From the NCBI GenBank assembly GCA_964036045.1, contig OZ038381.1, positions 125,247,708-125,311,707 on the forward strand: a stretch of 64,000 bases of DNA. Direction: 5' to 3'. Position numbers and translations under genes: made by a program. The notes below the pieces were generated by a model. The model had not been told where the DNA came from and ran no database searches. It worked only from the letters and a program-made list of their open reading frames with translations. This document shows, piece by piece, positions 11,992 through 24,560 of this stretch. Position 1 is the stretch's first letter. The number at the start of each line of letters is the position of its first letter. The DNA is from Eutreptiella sp. 'Long Island Sound 2002' (Eukaryota > Euglenozoa > Euglenophyceae > Eutreptiales > Eutreptiaceae).

Positions 11992-12356
11992 TAAGTAGGA
12001 ATATCCCATGTGACATGGCAGTGACCTCAGCGCCACAAGCCATGCCACCTCAGCACCTATGGGATCCAAAACAAAGGAGTGCACATCTCAGGATGGCATT
12101 ATATGGAGTGTGGGCCCTTGGGGCAGTTTTCCAATCAGTGTTTCTCAATCATGCAAAATATTTTGATCCAAGTTGCATTGATTGTCTATTGTTGGAGCCT
12201 ATTGTTGATATCTTTATTATCTAACTTTTTTCTGACTGCAGCCCTTCATGCTTTGCTCCTGTTTGACCTCTTTTTGCTCATCTCTGGCTTGGGTTATCCT
12301 GTATTGGTTGTATCTCATCAACAAGAGCTGAAAGACTCTTAGAAACGTTCTGGTAG
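11992..12356. other. No gene seen
   Basis: This AT-richer sequence runs from the tRNA-like element to the broken end of LINE-B1. It could be the body of a SINE headed by the tRNA-like sequence, but I see no tail or target-site duplication. Open frames here are short. Confidence 0.4.
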
Positions 12357-15300
12357 TGTGGCCCGTGTGGTAATCCATGTGGTAGTGTCCCCCGGTGTGG
12401 GTCAGTTGCAGGGTTGCCCCCCCGGTGATGGGCGTGAGGGCGGATTTGCCTGAGGCGTCGGTGAAGAAGAGTAGGTCCGCCAGTGATGGTTGTGGGAGGC
12501 GGCATGGGTTCATGGGCAGGTAGGCGTATATGGCGACGCCTGTGGTGAGGTGGGCCACCGGGGTTGTGCGCTGCAGGATGGGGGTGGCGTACATGGCTAT
12601 GAGTCCCTGTTCCGGCTGTCCTTGTGTGGGGTAGGAGTAGATGTAATGGAGGATGTAGGCCGTGTCCGGGTTAAGGTCGCGGCATGTGACGGTTTGTGTT
12701 CGGTGTTCCGGTGTGTGGCAGGAGTGGTGGAGCGGATGGTAGGGGTGTTTTTGCTTGCCTGTTCTGCCTGGTTTGTACATGCTGTAACCGATGGCGATTC
12801 CTGCTGGGTCGCGGCGGGGCCTGGTGGGCGTTACGGTGAGTAGCCACAGGAGTTTGTGGTCGGGGTTCCACGCCACCGTGGGGTTACCATCGGCGCGGTG
12901 AAACCATGGGGCGACCCATGCGTACGCTTGTAGTGGTAGGTTGGTTATGGGGTGGGTGTGGTGGCGTGCTATGAGGTGCAATACGGGCCATGGTGTGGTG
13001 GGCGCTTCAGGGTCACAAGCCCAACATGTGCCCGGCGTGCTCTGGGAGTCGTGGGGGACCTTCGGTAGGTCTTGGGCGGTCATGTGGTGCTTCGATATGC
13101 GCCATTTTGCCCCGCGGTGGATGACGGTGGTCTGCGTGGGTTTGGCTTCGTTCGGGGCCAGTAGTAGGGTTAGCGGTGGGACCGGGCCCATCACCGGGGG
13201 GACAGGTTCGTGTTTCGAGCCGTTGGGTGCGTAGGGTGGTGTCGCTGGGACGGGAGGGGAATGCTGTTTTTTGAAGTCCGGGTAGGTCGCCTTCATGTCT
13301 GTGCTTCCCGGCAGAGTGTGCCCCGCTGCTCTGGCCGTCTGTGTGAGGTACTGGTGGAAGAGGCGGTATTCAGGCAATTTGGTAAGTTGTAGGAAGGGGG
13401 TGTGGTGTGCCCCGCTGCGGTGAAGGACCCGCATTTGGGGGAGGGTGGCGTATACTACGGTGATGGAGGCCCCGACAAGGTCTATGGTGTTGATGGTGCC
13501 TTTGGGGTGATGTTGGATGTCCCCGCAGAGGACCGCTGTGGGTCCTTCCTGCGGGCATGTGTGGTTGGTGAGTATGGCGTGGTGCGGGAAAGGGAGGAGA
13601 AACTGCAGGTTGTTCCACAGGCATGTGTTGATTTTGGTGGGCATGCCCGTCTAGTGGAGTATCCAGCGTGGGCATGTGTTGCGGCCCCGTTGTGCGGCTT
13701 GGAGGCGGATCGTGGCGACTTCGCGAACTTCCGGTCAGTGGTTGTGGGTCATGCGGTGTAGGAGGAGGGCGGTGTGCCTGATGTAGGACGCTTTCACCTC
13801 GTCCCCTATGGCGTCCCCATAGTGGGGCCTTGCTGCACAGATGGCGCGAGTGGGTATGGAGGTGGGCCAGCCCCCGTGTGCTGCCCACGCCTTGGTGACG
13901 GCATGTGTGGCTGGCTGGGGGGCGGTGGTTGGGTGTGTCAGGTGGAGTGCCTGGAAGCCTGTGGAGGCGTTCAAGACCCCGGTGAGGTAGTCCGCCTGGC
14001 ACTGGTGTGATAGGCAGAGGGCCTTGGTGGCCGGGGACATATATCCCGGGAGATGGGCCAGGTGTGACTGCAACTTTGGAGGGAGGATGGTATCCTCAGT
14101 GTTGGTGTTCTGGATCACTCCGAGGTGGGTGGTGGTTTCCACGACTTGCATGGCGGGCCCTTGTGGCCCCAGAGTGGGGGCTGTGGCAGACCCCTTGATC
14201 ATGGCCACCGACATTGTGGGGTGATGATGAGGTTGTTGCGGGAGAGGCAGGAAATGGTCACGTCCAGTAAGTCGTTGGCTTGTTGGGTGACTGTCGGTCC
14301 GGCGTCTGGGGTGTGGGGTTTGTGTGGGGTGTGTGCTACCGTGATGTTGGTGTCGTGCGCGAAGCCCACTAGGGGGGAGAGGAGGGGGTAGGGTGCGTAG
14401 GCCGGGTCAGTCTGTTCGATTGTGAGTGCTAGGGGGAGTGTCACGAGGAGGTACAGGAAGGGGCCTTCCGCTCCTCCTTGGGGGACCCCGCTGCCTGGGT
14501 CCAGGAAGGGGGTGAGGCCTGCTCTGGTGCGGACTGTGTATTTGCAGGTGCGGATGTAGTCGGAGGCGAAGTTGTACAAGGGGAGGCCCATGCGTTTCCA
14601 TACTGCTTCCAAGAGGAGCCAGGGGGTGTTTGGGAAGGCTCCTTTGACGTTGAGGGAGGCGATGATGAGGTCTACCGGGTCCATGTTCGCGATGGTGTCC
14701 TGGAGGAAGATGGCCTCGTGTGGGCACCGGCCCAAGATGGCCCCCAGGAGGATGGCGGGTATGTGGGGGTCCAGGTGGGGGCGGATGCGGCGCAGGATGA
14801 TGGTCCAGACAGTTTTGTCCTCCGTGACTGCACAGACTAAGGGGCGCCATTTGTCCGGGTTGGCCCAGTCCCGTTTTTTGTAGAGGGGGCGGACAACGTT
14901 TGCCCAGTCTGGTGGCAGGGGGGTTTGCCCCGTGACGATGTCTCAGAGGCGGTGGGCGAGGATTCGTAGCAGGTGAGCGGGGAGGTGGTAGTATACTTCC
15001 GCAGTGAGGCCGTCGTAGCCTGGGGTTTTGTGTTGCCGGAGACTGTGGAGACAGAACATTCACAGTGACTGTCTACCAACACGTGACCCATTTCGTTGTC
15101 CTACGTGTGAAACCGGAAATTGTACATCCAAATGGTGCCGGTCTTGTGGCTTTTCTAAGCCCCATGCTGCTTACTCTGGTGCCAACTGGCGTGCTAGTTA
15201 CGAACCCCGCCAATGTAAGTTGTGTCGAGCAGGTGCCACCACTAGGATGTGCAAGGAGTGCAACCAGTTGCGGATGGCCTTCCAGACTTCCTGGATGCTG

Positions 15301-16960
15301 AAGGGGCGCTTATCTAGTTGCCTCCTCTGTGCGTGGTTGAAGACCTGAGGGAGGCGGTCGACTTTGTTTTGGGTGTCCGTGTCCAATGTGTCTTTGGTGG
15401 GTGTGTGTTGATTGAGGAAGCTGTCTTGGGTGGTTTGGAGCCCGGTGGCTTGGTCGTTGGTGAGGGAGCCGTCCTCCTGCCTGACTGTGGTGATGGTGCG
15501 CTGGCCCGTGTCCGTCATGGTGTTGTTGAGGTGGCGGATGGCCTTGTAGGGGAGTTCATGTTGTGCATACCGTTCGTGCTCTTGGGCGATGCGCTGTTGC
15601 CTGTGGATGTGCCACTGTTTCAGGTTCGCCCTGTTGCGGGCTATCTGCGTCCTGCAGTGGTGGATATGGTGGCAGGTTCCGGGGGTGTCGGTGTGGAGGA
15701 GGGTCGCCAGTTGTTGCTTCGCATGCCAGAGGTCATGGAGCATGTCCCCCAGGGCCGTGGGTGGCCGGTCGTCCTCAGCGTGGGGGTGTTGCTTGAAAGC
15801 GCAGGCGACGGCGGCTGTGCGCATGGCTGTGAGTGGGTCGGTGGGGTCTGGTTGGCTGCGCCGGGTGCGGTCTATGGCCCTGTGATATTGGGACCAGGCC
15901 TGTTTGTCGTGCAGTGGGGGCATTTCCAGGGGGGGTGGCAGGCCGTGGTCAGCATCCTCTGGGCGGCTGGGGGGAAGGTTGGGGATAGTGAGGCGGATAT
16001 GCAGGGGCCTATGGCCCGTGGGTCCCAGCGGGAGGGGGCCGTATCGGGCCTCCGCCCAGATGACGGTGGTGGGGTCGCCATAGCATACGTGGATGCGGGA
16101 GGGGGCGGCCTCCGTTTGTCGGGGGAAATGGGATGGTTGACCTTCGAGGTTGGCCGTCAGGTCCACAAGCCCCAGCATTCCGATGGTGCCGCGGACTTCA
16201 TGGTCCTGGGGTGTGGCCTGCCCTCCTCAGTCTGCCGGGCTGGGGGCGGCGTTCATGTCGCCGATGATGATGGTCGAGGCGACCATGGCCATCTGGCGGT
16301 ATGCTTCGGCCAGGGCTTGGAGGAAGGGTTCCGTGGCGTCGCCGAAGGGGACGTCGGCGTGGATGACGTTGAGTTGCCATCCGTCTTGACAACCTCGTAG
16401 GCGCTTAGTCTGCCTGGAATGCTGAGGTGGTGGACGAGGTGGACGTGGATGCCGGCTCGGGCATATAGGGCGGTCCCCTTGTGCCAGTAGCATTTGTACG
16501 CTTTCTGGTCCGGGGTATATATGGGGGCCGGTTCGGGAGGGTCGTCCCGTTGTAGGCCTCGTTCTTGGAAGGTGAGGAGGTGGGGGACCCACTCGGTCCC
16601 CTGTGCCACGGGCAGCTCCTGGAGAGCGGCTCTGGCGTCCTTGGAGTATTTGATGGCCGGGTGGTTGAGGTCGAGGAGGTTGACGGTGGCCTCGGTGGCT
16701 GCAGGCCGGGGCTGTGGAGGCTTGCGCCCTCGGCCCTTGCCCCGTCATGGAGGAGGATTGGGGCCCGGAGACCTTTTGCCGGGTGGTGGGCGCTTGGGTA
16801 GGCGCGGTGGGGGGAGGCCCTGGCTCCAATCATGGGGAAAGCTCCCCGGTGTACTTAGTGCCTCTGTGGGCCTTGTTCTCGGGGGTGAGGAGCAGGATGG
16901 GGTGGGCGCTGTTGAGCTCCAAGGTGTGGCCTTCTGGCTTGTCCGGGGCGCTGCTGCCTT
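12357..16960 (-). pseudogene. LINE-B1 ORF2: endonuclease, reverse transcriptase, partial RNase H
   Basis: The endonuclease is spread over three frames: LLTFQERGLQ (QE motif), IIIGDMNAAPSPAD (GDxN motif) and GPTGHRPLHIRL, equivalent to SDHRPL. A linker with QDSFLNQHTPTKDTLD follows. RT shows PVDLIIASLNVKGAFPNTPW, where the motif A Asp is replaced by Asn, GSGVPQGGAEGPFLYLL, and GFAHDTN at about 14352-14363, where the first Asp of the FADD box is His. Both changes should abolish polymerisation. The connection region includes DLVGASITVVYA. RNase H begins LLFFTDASGKSALTPITGG and is cut after HTGHTT. Frameshifts near 16260, 16180, 14200 and 13700 and the 15-kb insert disable it. Confidence 0.8.
15050..15266 (+). 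other. Captured cysteine-rich coding fragment inside LINE-B1
   Basis: The LINE-B sequence is interrupted between the linker (ending AIRN) and the RT start (HKTPGYDGL in its own frame). The insert is less GC-rich and reads openly on the opposite strand. It encodes FRCPTCETGNCTSKWCRSCG, then SKPHAAYSGANWRASYEPRQ and CKLCRAGATTRMCKECN. The spacing C-x2-C-x4-C-x4-C-x2-C, then C-x2-C-x8-C-x2-C, is a strong zinc-binding pattern. I do not recognise the family. It could be an exon of a host gene or part of another mobile element. The boundaries are good to about 10 bases. I found no certain target-site duplication. Confidence 0.6.
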
Positions 16961-17239
16961 GGTCTAGCTCTTTTTGGCGGTGCCAGGTCACCCAGATTTG
17001 CACCCCATTGTGGGAGCCCAGTTCCCGGGGTCGGTACTGGATCGTGCCCTAACACCAGATCCAATCGCCCTCGTGGTCGTTGCGGAAAGGCTGTTGCACT
17101 TTCGCGCCTTCTTTGAATTCTGGGTACGCTGCTGGTTGGGGCAGTGCTGGTGGCGTGAGGGAGGATGATGAGGGAGGGAGGATGATGAGGATGCTTGGTC
17201 CGGGTTGAGGCGCGCCACCGCCTGTGTGTGGGAGCGTCC

Positions 17240-18990
17240 TTAGCTGATCCACACGGCGTCTGCCCGTGATGCCGCCGGGTTCAGGCAGTCCGTGATGATG
17301 CCTGTAATAGTGCGGTTGTGGGTGGCATCCGATACTCTGTTGGGGGTGGCGCTTATTGGGGGGATGGTGTGGTCGTTGTGGAGGGTGCGGGTCTTGCGCC
17401 TTGCGTCGTGTCGGTGCTGGGCCTCTTGGGTGGGAATGTGTATGCCTGTGTGTTTGGGCCTCTCTTTGGGACAGTCTGTGTGCCGTGTGGAAGGGGGGGG
17501 GGCAGGAAGGGCTCCCCGGTGTTGTAGTGGCGGCGGTCCCCTCCGCCTATATGGTGTATCGCTCGTCATGTCAGCGATGGGTGACGAGCTCGTTCTGGGC
17601 TGTCAGCTCATACACCTGTGTGGTGTTGGGGGGGGTGGCGGGTTACGGTGATCTTGGCGGTGTTGTTCTTGCGGGTGGCGGTTTGGGGGATGATGTAGTG
17701 GGCCGCCCATTCGTCGTGGCGGGTGTGCTCCGCTGTGTCTAGCTTGACTCGGGGTCGGAGCGGATTCGGCGCTTGGGGCTTTTCCTGGGCTTTCGCGTGC
17801 GGCGCCACTTTGGTCTCGACCAGGTATTGCGGGCTTCAGGTTTCCGGGGCCCCAACCTGGGTGGCTGCCGCTACTGCGGCCTGGAGGAGGGCGGTGGTGT
17901 TGGTGTCCAGGGGGGGGGGGGGTGGTTGGGGGCTGAGGGTGTCGTGGTCTTGATTCGCCCACCAAATGGTGTAGCCTCGTTTGGTGTTGCGGTATGGGGT
18001 TTGGGTCTCGGCTTGCTGGATGGATAGCGTGGTCCTAATGTCCTTCACTGCTAGTGGGTTCATGGGTGTGGCGTACGCCCATAACCCAGGGGTGTGTATT
18101 CTAGGTGTTCCTGGAGGAGGTCCCCACGGATGTCTTCCCACCTTTGCTGCCAGGTGTGTGTGTGGTCGGTGGGGGGGGGGTAGGTGATGACGATGGCTTG
18201 CCACAGGGTGGGGACTGGGTGCACCGTCATGGGTGCCGATGATGTTTGTCGGGGTATGTGGACGGCGTGGGCGGGGGCTGCCGTTACGGGATCTCCCTCT
18301 GTTGGTGTGATTGCGGCATCCCCTTGGACGGTGAGGAGGAGGTCGTGGCGGTCCGCCAGTAGTGCCCGGGTGGTGGTGGGTTCGGTGAAAGGGTTGCGGT
18401 CTGGGATGGTGCGGTGTTGTAGGGGGAGCTCCATTTCGGTGATGGCGTGGGCGAGGGGCACTCGGTGGGGGCGCTCCTGTGCGGTTGGTGGGGGCGGTGC
18501 CTGGGGCATCTCGTCGTCTGGTTGTTGTGGGGCTTTCGCTTCTTGTAGTTCTGCGCTGATGGCGGCGAAGACGTCCTGGAGGGTGGCGGAGGCGGGGGGG
18601 TGCGGTACCGGATCGTTCCGGGTGAGATGGTGCCCTGCTTGGTTCTCGCGGTCTTGCTGTATGGTGATGGCGGTGATGGCATCGTTTTCAGGCGTCCATC
18701 GGTGCGGATTCTGGTCGAGGGGGTGGAGGGTGATGGTGTGGTGGTGTTTCCAGCTGTGGAACGCAAAGAGGGCGTTGAGGCCGTGCCGGGTGTCCCCGGG
18801 TGGGCAGGGGTAGGTAGTGGCTGCTGCTTCCAGTAAGGTGTCCATGGTGCCTTCCCAGGTGTCTTCCCATTAAAGGTCGTCCTCTGGGCCCCACTCGTTG
18901 TCGCCCCCTTTCTCCTGCTCCACCCCTGCAGGTCGCGTGGTTGGCTGGGAGTTCTCGGTGGACGCATTGGTAGTATTGCTCGGCGTCCAT
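17240..18990 (-). pseudogene. LINE-B1 ORF1 remnant, frameshifted
   Basis: Successive frames on the minus strand give protein-like sequence in the expected ORF1 position. They read MDAEQYYQCVHRELPANHAT, then HGLNALFAFHSWKHHHTITL, then LQDVFAAISAELQEAKAPQQ and HTWQQRWEDIRGDLLQEHLE, then KDIRTTLSIQQAETQTPYRN and HDEWAAHYIIPQTATRKNN. Proline, histidine and threonine are abundant. I see no RNA-recognition motif or zinc knuckle. At least two frameshifts (near 18850 and 18080) are needed. Calling it ORF1 rests on order alone. It could instead be the low-complexity extension of another LINE-B copy. Confidence 0.45.
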
Positions 18991-19459
18991 GGGGTGGGCT
19001 AGGATGCTGGCCAGTGTGGCGTAGATGTCCTTTGGGGGGGGGGCGGCGGGGGTGTGGGGGCGCGGTCGGGTTCCTGTTGCTGGTGTTCCGCGTTCTGGTC
19101 CGCGGTAGCTGCGAGGGATACGGAGCGGGATTGCATGGGGTGGTCGGGTCTCCTGCGGTTCCGGGGTTTGCTTGTGGGCGTGTGGGCGCGGGGCTGTGGC
19201 TGCCAGTAGGTGTTCGATGGCGGGGAGGACGTCCTAGTCGTAGTCCCACGGGCAGTGGGCTGCAGCGCACGTCCTGTTGGGGGAAGCGTGGGCACGGTGT
19301 GGTTGCGGTGTCGCAGGTCGGTGTACGGCAGGGTGGGTGACGTGTGCGGTTGGTGGCGTGCTCGCTCGGCTGTTCACTGTGACCTCTGACCCTTGGGGTG
19401 TGGTGTGTTGCGCTTGTTGGCTCGTTCTCCTCGGGGCGGGGTTCAGGTCGCGGGGCAGT

Positions 19460-22400
19460 CGGTGAGGTCCTGTGGGTGTTTGGGGGTTTTCCCTGTGTGG
19501 CCTTTTGGTAGGTGGCGTGTTTGCTGCAGGTGATGTGGTGGGGGGCGCTGGTGCTGCTGGTGGTGAGCGTGGTGTGGGTGATGCAGTGGGTGATTGCGCC
19601 GCTGGTGGTGGTGATGGTGAGGGTGGTGTAGGCGATGGTGCAGGTGATGTAATGGCACTGTGTTGCCGGTGATGTCTTTGGTCAGGGTGCTGTGTGATGG
19701 TGGCGCTGGTGATGTCGGTGGTGAGGGCAGTGCAGACAGGGTGCCTGCTGAGGTTGGTGGGTCAGCCAGCGATGGTGTCGCTGGTGGTGTTTGTCTTAAT
19801 GGCGCTTCTGGTGCTGCTGGCGATGCTTACGGTGAGGCTGGTGGTTCTGTTGGCGATGGCGAGGGTGCTGCTGGTGACGTAACGGGCCGTGGTGTTGCCG
19901 GTGATGCCGATGGTGAGGGCGCTGTCCCTGGGCGACGGGGGTGTAACTTATCCGGGCCGGACCGTTGGACACCCTGGTTGGTGGTGGTGATGGTGAGGGT
20001 GCTGTGGGTGACACATCAGGTGGTGGTATTGCTGGTGGTGGCGGTTGTGGGTGTGGGTGGCGCAGGCAATGCAGCCAGGTGGTGGTGGTGTTGCAGATGG
20101 TGGTGGGTGATGATGGAGGGAACAGAGCTTTCCCTTAGACTGCGGGTAGACCCCGTCCGGTGATGATGGTGCTGGTCGTGTCGATGCTCAGGCTGTTCGA
20201 CATGCCAGGTATCCGGCGTTTCACTGGGTGATCGTCTGCGCAGGTGTTGCCATGGGTGGCGGTGCCGGTGGTGATGGCGCTGCCGGTGATGGCACGGGTG
20301 AGTGTGCTGCTGGTGATGCCGATGGTGAGGGTGCTGTGGTGGTGGTGATGCTGTTGATAGTTCATCGAGGTTGGTGATGGTGAGGGCGCTGTTGGCGTCG
20401 CCCCGGGTGTCGGTGCCACTGGCGATGGCGATGGTGAGGGTGCCGTAGTTGTCGCACGTATCGGGGGTCGGCGTGGTCGACGGTGGTGACTTTGGGGGTG
20501 TTGCAGGCGTTGTTACAGTTGATGGTGTTGGTGATGTTAATGGTAGGTGATGGTGTAGGTGCTGGTTCTGGGTGTGGGTCTGTGCGCCGGCGGTGTTTGT
20601 TCTGTTGTGGGCCCTGTTAGCCGGCTTGCCTGCTGGTCCTGGCGGTGTTTGTCGTTGTCTGGTCCTCTCCGTGTTGGGTAAGTTCTCGCCGGTCCTGGCG
20701 CAGGGTGCCGCTGGGAATATCGTTGGTGGGGGTACCTTGGGTGTTGCTGCAGGGTTTGGGTTGGGGTGAGCTTTGGGGTGTGGTGTGGGCCTCGTTGGTG
20801 ACGCACGCCATTTTGTGAGGGTAGGTGCTGCAACTGGTGACGGTGGCGCTGGTGGCGGCGGTGGTGGGGGTGCTAGGTGATTCTGAGGGGCGAGGTTGCC
20901 GTCGCCAGTGCTTTGGGTGCTGCTGGTGATAGCGCAGCTGGCTGTGTAGATTGTGGCGGTAATGCAAGCGATGTCATTGTTCCTAGGCTGGGGGATGGGA
21001 TGGGGGAACCGTATCCAGGTGGTGGTGCCGCCGGTGGCACGGGTAGCGAGGGTGATGTGGGTGATGTACCGGCTGATGGTGCTGCTTGCGGTGGTGTCGC
21101 TGAGGGTGGTGTTGGCGACGCGCCGGGTGTGGGCAGTGGTGGTGATGCCGACGGTGAGGGTGTTGTCGGTCATGCCCCGGTTCTTAGTGCCGCTGGTGAT
21201 GCTTTCTCGGTTGGCGGGGGTGCTGCAGGGTGTGTTAAGGGTGCCGCTGCCGCTGGTGATGAGAATGGTGAGGGCGTTGCAGCTGTTGGTTCTGGGCGTG
21301 AGTTCGCGCATGGGTGGTCGTCAGCGGTGCTGGGCGTGGGCCCTCGCCACTCCTGGCGGAGGGCTTGGTGGGCGTTTGTGGTTTGTTGGTTCGCCGGTCC
21401 TGGCGGTGTTGGTTGCTTGTGGTGTCTGGGCATGTATTCGCCTATCGTGGCGGGGCTGCTGATGGTGGAGGTGGTGTAGATGATCGTGTCGTCAATTCCG
21501 GTGCACCAGGCTATGCCGAGGGTGAGGTTGGTATAGGTGATGACGGTGTGGGTGGGTGGATGTGTCGTCAGGGATGCCGCCGGTGGAGGTAGTGCCGGTG
21601 ATGGTCCAGTTGATGCCATTGGTGTGGTCTGTGTGGGTGACGTGTCGGGCTTTGGTGCTGCTGGTGGTGCCGACGGTGATGCTGGTGCCGTTGGTGCCCC
21701 CGGTGTCGGCGCCGTTGGTGATGCCCATTGTGAGGGCGCTGCTGGTGATGCTTTGGTGGGTGATACCGTCGGTGGTGCTCGAACGGTGAGGGTGCCGCAG
21801 GTGATGGGTGCGGGTTCACGACGTCCGGGCATCTCCTTGCCACTGCTGGCGGAGGGTGCCGTTCGTATTGCTGATGATGAGGGAGGTGTTGTTGATGCTG
21901 ATGGTGCTGCTTGGGGCGGGGGTGCTGTGGGTGGTGAATCTGTGGGTAGTTCGCGCTGTTGCCGGTGATGTTCCGGGTGATGCTGATGCTGCAGGTGTTG
22001 CAGGTGATGCTCTGGTTTACGGTGTCTCTGGTGATGCCGATGGTGAGGGTGGTGTAGGTAGGTGGTGTTCCGTTCCGCGGTGCCGCTGGTGGTGACGATG
22101 GTGAGGGTGTTGGTTCTTGGTGTGGGTTCGCCCGGGCCTGTGGGTCGTCCTTGGGCTTTGTTGAGGGTGGGCTGCTGCTATTCCTGGCTGGGGGCCCGGT
22201 GGGTGGCGTTGCTGGCGTTTGTCCACCAGTCCTGCTGGTGCCTGTGGTGATGCCGACGGTTAGGGTGCCGTAGGTGATATGCTGTGTTGGGTGATGGATG
22301 GTGAGGGTGATGCAGGTGACGTAACACGGTTGTTACCGTCGCTGACAATGCTTACGGTGAGGGTGTTGCCGGTGATGCTCCGGGTGACGTTGTTGACGAG

Positions 22401-24560
22401 GGTGGTGTAGGCGGTGCAGCGGGTGTTGGCGTTGCTGGTGATGCCGACCGTGAGGGTGACGAAGGTGATGCTTTGGTGGTTGGCGCTTCTTGTGGTGCTC
22501 TGATGGTGAGGGTGTAGCTGGTGATGGTGCTGGGTGTGGGCCCGCGCATGGGTGGTTGTCGGCGGTTCCGGGCCCGGGGCCTCGCCATTTCCGGCGGAGG
22601 GCGTGGCAGGTGTTGGTGGTCGGCTGGTCGTTGGTTGGCTCGCCGGTCCTGGTGTTTGTCGCCCCTGGTGTCGGGGTAGGTCCTCGCCAATCCTGGCGTC
22701 TGCAGTTGCAGGTGTTGCAGCGGTTGTTGTTGAAGGTGGGGGTGTCGTAGGTGATGATGTTGATGCTGCGGGTGGTGGCCTTGCTGCTGTGATGCCGATG
22801 TTGGTGGTGCTGGTGATGTTGATGGTGAGCGTGCTGCCGGCAGTGCTCCGGGTATTCGCGCCGCTGGTGATGCCGATGGCGAGGGCGCTGCAGGTGATGC
22901 ATTGGTGGATGGTGCTGCTGGTGATGCTGGTACGGTGCTGTAGGCGATGGATCTGGGTCCGCGTATGGGTGGTCGTCGGTGGGTCTGGGCGTGGGCCCTC
23001 GCCACTCTTGGCGGAGGGTCCCGTGGGTGTTGCTGGCCGGTGCATCGGTCCTGGCGGTGTTGGCCGCCTCTGGTGTTGGGGCAGCTCCTCACCACTCCTG
23101 GCGGAGGGTCCCACTGCTGTTGTTGATGGCGAGGGTGGTGATGTGATGGTGTTGTTGATGCGGATCGTGTTGCAGGTGTTGTACGGGGTGATGCCTCAGG
23201 TGAGGGCACTGTGGGTGGTGCTGCTGCGGTTGGGTTGCGGCATTGCTAGTGATGCCGTGGTCCTGAGGGTGCTGTCACTGGTGCTCCGGGTGTTGCCATT
23301 GCTGCGGTCGCATTACTGCTGGTGCTCTTGTTGATGCCGGTGGTGATGGCGTTTAAGGTGATATTACGGCTTACCGTGGCTTTGGTGATGATGATGATGA
23401 GGGTGCTGCAGGTGGTTCTGGTGTGGGTCCGTGTGTGGGCGGCCACTGGCTTGTGTTTTGGCGCGGGCCGTCTCTGTTCCTGGCTTGGGGCCTGGTGGGC
23501 GGTGTTGCTGGCCGGTCCTGTTGGTGGCTCTGACGCTGAGGGTGCGCCGCAGGTGATGCGGGTCGCTGGTGATGCCGATGGGGAGGGTGTTGCAGCTGAT
23601 GCTCCGGGTGATGTGGTTGGTGAGGGTGGTGTGGGTGGCGCACCAGGTGTTGGTGTCGCTTGTGGTGGCGATGGTGTGGGTGCCGCAGGTGGTGCTTTGG
23701 TGGATGGCGTCTCGTGCGTTGCTCTGGTGGTGAGGGTGTTGTTGGTGATGGTTCTGGGCGTGGGTCCTTGCCATCCCTGGCGGAGGGCCTGGTGGGTGGA
23801 AATGGTTTGTTGGTTCACCCGTCCTGGCGGCGCTGACTGCCTCTGGTGCCGGAGGGTGCCGCTTGTGATGTTGATGGTGGGGATGGTGCAGGTGATGGTG
23901 TTGTTGATGTCGTTGGCGTGGGTGTTGTAGGTGTTGTACCGGGTGATGCTGCGTGTAGGTGCCGTAGGCCATGCTGCTGGCGGCAGTGCCGCCAGTGATG
24001 CTGATTGTGAGGGTGCTGCAGGTGCTGCTATGGTTGATGCCGGTGCTGGTGATGCCGATGGTGGGGGCGCTGCCAGTGGCGGCTTTGGGTGCGGGTCTGT
24101 GCGTGGCGCGGGTGTGGTTGTGGTCGTGGTCGTTGGCCGCTGTTGTGCGTGGTTGGCTCCTTGTGTTGATTAGATGATGGCGAGGGTGTCGTGGGTTTTT
24201 TGCTGGGAGCTGGGGTTGCTGGTGATGCCGACGGTGGGGGTGTGTGCTGGATGTTGCCGAAGGTGAGGGTGCCGTGGGCGATGTACCGGTTGTTGCTGCC
24301 GCTGGTGTCGCCGTTGCCTCTGGGTGTTGCCGTGGTCGAGGGTGTTGTGGGTTGCGTTCCAATTTTAGGTGCCGTTGGTGTCACTGATGGCGAGGGTGCT
24401 GCAGTCGTTGGTTCTGGTTGTCGGTCTGGGCGTGGTTGGCCGTTGGGTGGTGCTGGGCGTGGGCCCTCGCCACTCCTGAGGGCCTGGTGGGTGGCGCTGC
24501 TGGTTGGTTTACCCGTCTGTCCTAGTGGTGCTTCTGGTGTTGGGGCGGCCCTTCACCCTT
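19460..24560. repeat. About 5 kb of minisatellite-like repeats, 30-bp class with interspersed 100-bp class
   Basis: Most of the block is built from variants of GGTGATGCCGATGGTGAGGG followed by TGCTGCTG, roughly 30 to 33 bases per unit and highly degenerate. At about 20580, 21325, 22110, 22560, 22990, 23750 and 24450 a second unit appears, carrying phrases like GGGCCCTCGCCACTCCTGGC followed by GGAGGGCC. Because the unit length is near a multiple of three, long open frames occur on both strands (Gly/Asp/Val/Leu on +, Thr/Ser/Pro on -). I regard these as by-products of the repeat. Confidence 0.7.

Larger units (their letters stand above)
12357..19000 (-). mobile_element. LINE-B1, GC-rich LINE broken inside RNase H
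   Basis: A non-LTR element reads leftward: ORF1 remnants (about 18990-17240), endonuclease (about 16960-15950), linker, reverse transcriptase (about 15000-14200), connection region and the start of RNase H. Homology to LINE-B4 (60-64 kb) stops near 12357, in the middle of RNase H after the residues TGHTT. The 3' end is therefore missing, the opposite of the usual LINE 5' truncation, which suggests a later deletion or rearrangement. A short foreign insert interrupts it at about 15050-15266. The sense strand is rich in C and A. Confidence 0.75.

Noticed and set aside
20016-21311. 431-residue Thr/Ser-rich minus-strand frame as a real secreted or adhesin-like protein
   Set aside because: It is the translation of the 30-bp minisatellite. 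Comparable frames exist on the plus strand.
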